Shown here piece after piece: positions 61,101-64,000 of a stretch of DNA of 64,000 nucleotides. Positions within the stretch are counted from its first letter, which is position 1, and every line of letters starts with the position of its first letter. The notes under the pieces were generated by a model. That model was not told where the DNA came from. It made no database searches and saw only the letters and a list, made by a program, of their open reading frames with translations. A program made the translations under genes and the position numbers. The stretch comes from Diphasiastrum complanatum (lineage: Eukaryota > Streptophyta > Lycopodiopsida > Lycopodiales > Lycopodiaceae), in NCBI GenBank assembly GCA_029204225.1, contig CM055099.1, positions 42,214,597 to 42,278,596 of the forward strand. The letters are read 5' to 3'.

Positions 61101-61160
61101 TGAACTCAAATTCCCATTGTTCAACATCATCTTGTCATAAACTGTGAAGTGGGTTAACAT
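43585..61160 (-). CDS. MBD4L: MBD4-like HhH-GPD DNA glycosylase, three exons over 17.6 kb, 508 aa
   Basis: Minus-strand exons are 61160-59970, 49478-49282 and 43723-43585. Phases match (0, then 2) and all borders are GT-AG, giving an open frame to TAA. It removes U or T from G mismatches in nuclear base-excision repair. Residues 1-360 are Ser/charge-rich, without an obvious methyl-binding domain, as in plant MBD4L. The glycosylase domain starts at 361 ([20 protein letters not shown]) and runs through [14 protein letters not shown] (exon 1 end), then [18 protein letters not shown] and [15 protein letters not shown]. The helix-hairpin-helix LHGIGK is at 458-463, split by intron 2, followed by [10 protein letters not shown] with the catalytic Asp467, and [11 protein letters not shown]. 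Introns are 10,491 and 5,558 bp and full of transposons. An in-frame stop precedes ATG 61160; a start at Met11/12 or an upstream exon is possible. The frame is intact, so likely functional. Confidence 0.9.
43903..43926. repeat. C24 homopolymer in intron 2
   Basis: Twenty-four consecutive C residues follow GCG and precede GGGGAAAC. It is about 180 bp upstream (on the gene strand) of the last glycosylase exon. Length could be affected by sequencing error. Confidence 0.8.
44211..44770. repeat. Intronic direct repeats and GGGAAAC/GTTTCCC motif cluster
   Basis: GGGAAA or TTTCCC occurs at least nine times between 43870 and 44320, partly as GTTTCCCAGG tandem copies. Segment 44340-44410 (AATGGGATCCGTTT...GGACAACCTCGATAGGAACC) recurs at 44708-44766 with substitutions. 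This may be the leader or LTR part of the gypsy element that follows. No gene recognised. Confidence 0.5.
44983..45270 (+). pseudogene. Gypsy aspartic protease
   Basis: The frame contains [20 protein letters not shown] and DVILGHEWL, the two halves of the retropepsin fold of plant gypsy elements. The active-site triplet reads D-D-G instead of D-T/S-G. It ends at a stop two codons after GHEWL, where active relatives continue (GxxWL). Confidence 0.8.
45700..46280 (+). pseudogene. Gypsy RNase H domain
   Basis: It begins [11 protein letters not shown], a stop, [20 protein letters not shown], then [20 protein letters not shown] and [13 protein letters not shown], and ends with [11 protein letters not shown], all canonical gypsy connection/RNase H motifs. 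It follows the truncated RT directly, so an internal deletion of roughly the RT fingers/palm region has occurred. Confidence 0.88.
46281..47351 (+). pseudogene. Gypsy integrase, open frame, C-terminus lost at an inversion junction
   Basis: The frame holds the zinc domain ([33 protein letters not shown]), the core with all three acidic residues ([26 protein letters not shown]), [20 protein letters not shown] and [12 protein letters not shown]. The last about 25 codons after KVPED do not match and derive from the reversed segment. The integrase core shows no disabling change. Confidence 0.88.
47280..47665 (-). pseudogene. Inverted gypsy integrase C-terminus and chromodomain
   Basis: On the minus strand, from 47665 downward, frames read [31 protein letters not shown], and then a chromodomain ([38 protein letters not shown]) with two stops. 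This is exactly the part of pol missing from the plus-strand element that ends at 47279. The two are arranged tail to tail. Confidence 0.85.
47710..47976 (-). pseudogene. Argonaute PIWI-domain fragment
   Basis: One minus-strand frame with two internal stops reads [43 protein letters not shown] and [20 protein letters not shown] then T, followed by a GTAAGT donor. The last motif is the conserved Argonaute block (ICHP-EYDFYLCSHAGI). The upstream part fits the FYRDGVSEG...FIVVQKRHHTRLF region of AGO proteins in degraded form. The donor sits where plant AGO genes have an intron. It lies inside intron 2 of the glycosylase gene on the same strand and is non-functional (stops, no other exons seen). 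Gene duplication or transposon capture could explain it. Confidence 0.68.
48000..49098. other. Rest of intron 2 near exon 2; no further gene recognised
   Basis: Short GA-rich tract at 48751-48785, G9-10 homopolymer at about 48959-48969, otherwise unassigned sequence. Confidence 0.4.
49099..49162. repeat. Compound microsatellite (TA)10(GA)11(CA)10
   Basis: Three dinucleotide tracts join without interruption, about 120 bp downstream (gene strand) of glycosylase exon 2, within intron 2. Confidence 0.95.
49500..53480. other. Intron 1 of the glycosylase gene, gene-proximal part; no recognised domain
   Basis: Several open frames of 60-150 codons on both strands show no family signature. The frames at 51639-51415 (minus) and 52779-52348 (minus) look protein-like in composition but were not identified. 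No repeats of note. Confidence 0.4.
53600..55060 (+). pseudogene. hAT-family transposase C-terminal fragment in intron 1
   Basis: The plus-strand frame 53917-54276 contains [40 protein letters not shown] and HPKRRNRHS then VYVSNNAR. This is the dimerisation region of plant hAT transposases (LQ-LA-RVLSQ-SSS-CERNWS---IH-KKRNRL). Here Ser-Ser-Cys-Glu reads Ser-Thr-Tyr-Glu. Later frames (54400-54720) give the usual acidic tail ([24 protein letters not shown]), broken by stops. N-terminal zinc finger and catalytic parts were not recognised. Opposite in orientation to the host gene. Confidence 0.75.
54925..55003. repeat. GGGGCAGAGGCAGA-type minisatellite
   Basis: Imperfect GGCAGA and GGGTAG hexamers repeat for about 80 bases at the end of the hAT fragment, encoding Gly-Arg repeats in one frame. 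Confidence 0.85.
55591..55617. repeat. (GA)n microsatellite
   Basis: Thirteen GA units in intron 1; on the gene strand it reads (CT)n. Confidence 0.95.
56821..57032. repeat. Tandem duplication, 106-bp unit
   Basis: Unit 56821-56926 starts GCGAGAATGAACACACCATA and is repeated at 56927-57032 with a handful of substitutions. Confidence 0.9.
57040..57370 (-). pseudogene. Gypsy integrase zinc-domain fragment
   Basis: On the minus strand broken frames read [20 protein letters not shown] and, shifted, [20 protein letters not shown] then NFW. This is the H-H half of the gypsy integrase zinc domain with the preceding connector. Further downstream matches are too weak to place. Confidence 0.6.
57637..58506. 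repeat. Large direct repeat (about 360-390 bp units, 480-bp spacing)
   Basis: 57637-57999 and 58117-58506 share GAAGCGCTT.CCAA.CCGACA, TGGTTCACATAGACACT, CCACCCTACCTATCCATG, TATCAGATCATGCCAAC and CATGCTAGTA.CGCATGCAAG in order, at roughly 85-90 percent identity by eye. They could be two LTR pieces, since gypsy integrase sequence adjoins, or a segmental tandem duplication. Confidence 0.8.
58507..59927. other. Distal part of intron 1, no recognised gene
   Basis: Unassigned, AT-rich, with a poly(A) run (A15) near 59507-59521. A weak 5S-rRNA-like stretch at 59103-59195 is discussed under findings. Confidence 0.4.
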
Positions 61161-62600
61161 TAAACCTCAGAAAAACCGTCCACTGACCAGAATCTCTCCT
61201 AGTGCACCATAGTACAAGTATTGATACACCCAAAACTCAACAAGGTTAAAATCTACCAGTTCTTCTTTGCAAGATGAAAACCAAACGCTAAAGGACCTTC
61301 AAAACCATATCTGGAACCATACTGCCATTCCAATTTCCAACCCTAGTAGGAACATATATATATACTCTGTGAGTGATCAAGAGGAATAACAGCAAAGCAG
61401 TACATTCTTTCCAGCCCTTTGGAGATTTGCACCTAATCACAATCCACCTGTATTGCATGCAATTTCAGAGTCACAAAATTCTTGGGTTGGAAGAAATCTG
61501 ACAGTTTCAAGAGTGAAGCCATAGTCAGCACACCGCCAAGAGAAAGTATCTAATATGGTCAAGCTGCAATTCACAATAGATATGTGTTATCTTGGAATAA
61601 CTTGCTCAGAAAGTTTGGGATATGCCCAATGGAGGAATGATGGTATTTACCCGATGGAGATGATGTCAGTATTTTGCTAGTGTTGTTCTTAGGCCGGCCA
61701 CAAGAGTTTTGGAAGTTAGGAACACTTCCATTCCAAGCAACAACAATTCAACTCCCTTCATAGAAAATGTAGTATACTTTTACACTTTTAGCTTTGACTC
61801 CATTGTGATGAGATTCTCTCAAAGATTACCTCTATCTTCTATAATGACTTTGAGTTAAAAATGAATTGCTTTTTTAGCTTTGACGAGATGATGGTATCAA
61901 GCTATTGTGCCAATATGCTAAGAGCAGGTGGGATGTCTCTACCAAGTAAGTTTGAGCGTGAAAATTGATTTTTCTCTTCAACCTTTTAAATTGAAAATTT
62001 AAATTCTTCTTGAACATTCATTGAACCACAAACCTCTCGTTATTAAAGATCACCTTGTTTAGTCATTTTAAATTGCAACCAACTTGCACGACAAAGTTGC
62101 TTGATATGTCTTATATCACCTGGCTAAAGAAAATCTTATTAAGGGGGAAGCTCATATGAAAAGTCTAGAAAAGCTCATCTAGGAACTTTCACTAAGAGGA
62201 AAGCTCATATCAAGAGTCTAGAGGATATTACTAAAAGTAGATTTTTTTCAAGAAAGAGAGTTTGACAGCTTTGCCAGTTGACAGTAAGCAATAAGCTATC
62301 ATGAAAATGTGGCTCATCTTATGAGTTTCAATACATAAATATAATCACATCCGCATGTGCATACACTTTGTCAAACCATTTAGTCCACTCACCTCATCTA
62401 GGTTCCCTTATCCCAAGGCTAGGTGCTGATGTCAAGCTAACCAATTGAGACAAACATCGTTGGGTCATATTCATTTTATGAAGCTAGACTAGCATAAATA
62501 ATCAAGGTTAGGTAAGCAAGAATAAATTCTCTTGGAAAGAGCTTTGTCTACAATTTCATATAAGTTGTTGAGAGCAAACATGAGAGGCCAAAAATATTTG
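61161..62600 (-). promoter_or_regulatory. Upstream region of the MBD4-like gene
   Basis: Presumed 5' UTR and promoter on the minus strand. A TATATATAT stretch at about 61352-61361 could be a TATA element about 190 bp upstream of the ATG. An acceptor-like TTCACAG overlaps the start codon region, so a 5' exon further up is possible. No other gene recognised to 62600. Confidence 0.3.
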
Positions 62601-62899
62601 ATAACAAGAGGGATTTTTTAGAATATGCTTGATTGTACTCCATCTACATAACTTGGATACATACATCTTGAATCAACAACATGAGACCATTTTTTAGCAG
62701 ATTTTAGGAGTTAGATGTGGGACCATCCAATCGTAGGATTTTTTTTGCACTGTGGAGGGACATCAAAGCAAAAAGGGGTTCAACCTCCATAAAAGAAGAT
62801 TACTCTAGTAATATTGGACCTAGAACCTAGAACCTAGATTTAAGGAGGAAAATTGATCTACTAGCCACCTACTTGGCATGACTCTAGGAATGAGGCTAG

Positions 62900-63339
62900 G
62901 TTGGCAAATTAGGGAAAGAAAGCCAAGTTAACTTCCTTATTGCATGCTGTAAATTCACCTAACTTTACAAAGGAAGAGGCTTTTGTATGTAGGAGACTCT
63001 CCATAGTGAACACTTAGACTATTTTTGAGAGCTCATTGGCAAAACTTGAGTTTCTACTCTATGTACTTAAAGTTTTTTGGATCCAAGAAAGATCAAAGTA
63101 ATTTGTACTTTTCTTTTAGTCTACAAACCATACTATGTACTTCTACACACGTGTGTGGGCTGTACTTTGTGTTTGATTAATGATTAAAGGTTGCTCTTGA
63201 TTGATAGATGCTAATTTGTTGATATAGATCTCAAAATCTAGTGTCTAGTTTGCATTGTTTTTATGATCAATCAATCAATCACTCTTATGAGGCATTATAA
63301 AATGCACTCATTCAAGGTCCAAAGTATTGCACTTTCACA
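62900..63339 (+). repeat. 3' part of a copia 5' LTR
   Basis: It ends CTTTCACA directly before a primer-binding site, the same LTR terminus as the element at 32-41 kb. A TATA-like TTATAAAATG is at about 63295. The LTR start could not be located; its expected TGTGAAAG was not found upstream. Confidence 0.65.
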
Positions 63340-63351
63340 TGGTATCAGAGC
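63340..63351 (+). promoter_or_regulatory. Primer-binding site of a copia element running off the window
   Basis: TGGTATCAGAGC follows the LTR end. The next 650 bases are a non-coding leader; gag would lie beyond 64000. Confidence 0.9.
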
Positions 63352-64000
63352 GAGGTACAAGAGTTAATCATTAATCTTGTGTATAGTCCCAAAATAGCAA
63401 CATTTTGATCTAAAAAACTAGTATTGGAGGGCCAAGTAGAAATCGGATGATTGGATGGAAATTTGTGGATCAAACTTGATCAAGGCCTAATTCCATACTG
63501 TTCACATGTGTGGATAGGTCTTCACCCAAACATAATTTCCATTTTTGCTAAGATCCATAAAAATCCATAATAATAGATCTTGATGAGTTTTTTGATGCTA
63601 GATCTATGTCAAGAAAGCATCAACTTTAGTATGCCATTGATTGGAGATGACTTTGTGTCATTAAATCTAATTAATTGAGGCTAAATTATGTGTTTTACAG
63701 GTCTTGAAGAACCATCAAGAGGAAAGTACAAGTTTTAGCCATTTTATTGTCCAAAAATAGTCAAAATTGACTTGATTTGATAATTCTTTGATGGATTCTC
63801 ATCTAATCTTCATTTCATCTTTGTGAGGAAGTGTAAGAACTGTGGCTAGAAGTCCATTGAGAGGTTTAGACGTCAAATTTCAGGTAACTAAGACAAGTGA
63901 AACCTTTGTGAGTTTCTAGGTTCAAATCAAAACCAATTTTCTTGAGCATTGTTTTGTAGAATCCTTCTTAAAAAGTTCTTGTGAATCAAGATCAAGGGGA
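63352..64000 (+). mobile_element. Untranslated leader of a copia element, cut by the window edge
   Basis: AT-rich sequence without an open frame, in the position of the 5' leader between PBS and gag (the related element at 32 kb has a leader of about 515 bases). Confidence 0.55.

Overview
The window looks like nuclear DNA of a land plant with a large, repeat-rich genome. It holds three recognisable host genes: a SIAMESE-type cyclin-dependent kinase inhibitor, a pectin methylesterase and a plant MBD4-like DNA glycosylase. They sit in a sea of LTR retrotransposons (Ty1/copia, Ty3/gypsy), CACTA and hAT transposon debris, and many long (CT)n tracts. The 10.5-kb and 5.6-kb introns of the glycosylase gene and the low gene density fit a fern or gymnosperm, but nothing here fixes the lineage.

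Layout. 0-2 kb: minus-strand copia gag/protease fragment fused to a CACTA Tnp2 fragment. 3.2-4.9 kb: SIAMESE-RELATED gene on the plus strand. 5-9.1 kb: MITE-like hairpins, (CT)n tracts and an AT-rich region with a 451-bp inverted duplication. 9.1-12 kb: no gene seen, two tandem duplications. 12.06-17.6 kb: gypsy element (RNase H-integrase end, a long accessory reading frame after pol, a probable LTR). 17.65-19.7 kb: minus-strand copia with primer-binding site. 19.7-21.4 kb: a histone H3-like fragment followed by a degraded Ulp1-type protease gene. 22.06-23.4 kb: gypsy 3' end and LTR, then a MITE. 25.56-27.56 kb: intact five-exon pectinesterase gene on the minus strand. 28.4-30.25 kb: copia and gypsy fragments on the minus strand. 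30.3-31.4 kb: unrecognised gene-like frames. 32.0-41.1 kb: copia element with two 650-bp LTRs and a 5-bp target-site duplication, its integrase/RT part replaced by 5.7 kb of CACTA-like DNA and microsatellites. 43.58-61.16 kb: MBD4-like glycosylase gene on the minus strand. Intron 2 holds a gypsy element and an Argonaute PIWI fragment. Intron 1 holds a hAT transposase end and further repeats. 63.34 kb: start of another copia element that runs off the window.

The three host genes act separately: cell-cycle arrest/endoreduplication (SMR), cell-wall pectin de-esterification (PME) and repair of G:T/G:U mismatches (MBD4L). No operon or cluster logic links them. The most unusual features are the glycosylase gene spread over 17.6 kb of transposon-filled DNA, the inverted duplication with a template-switch signature at 8.5 kb, the H3-like fragment upstream of a Ulp1-like protease, the Argonaute fragment inside an intron, and the accessory coiled-coil reading frame after the gypsy integrase. 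All family calls rest on motifs read by eye; no database search was possible.
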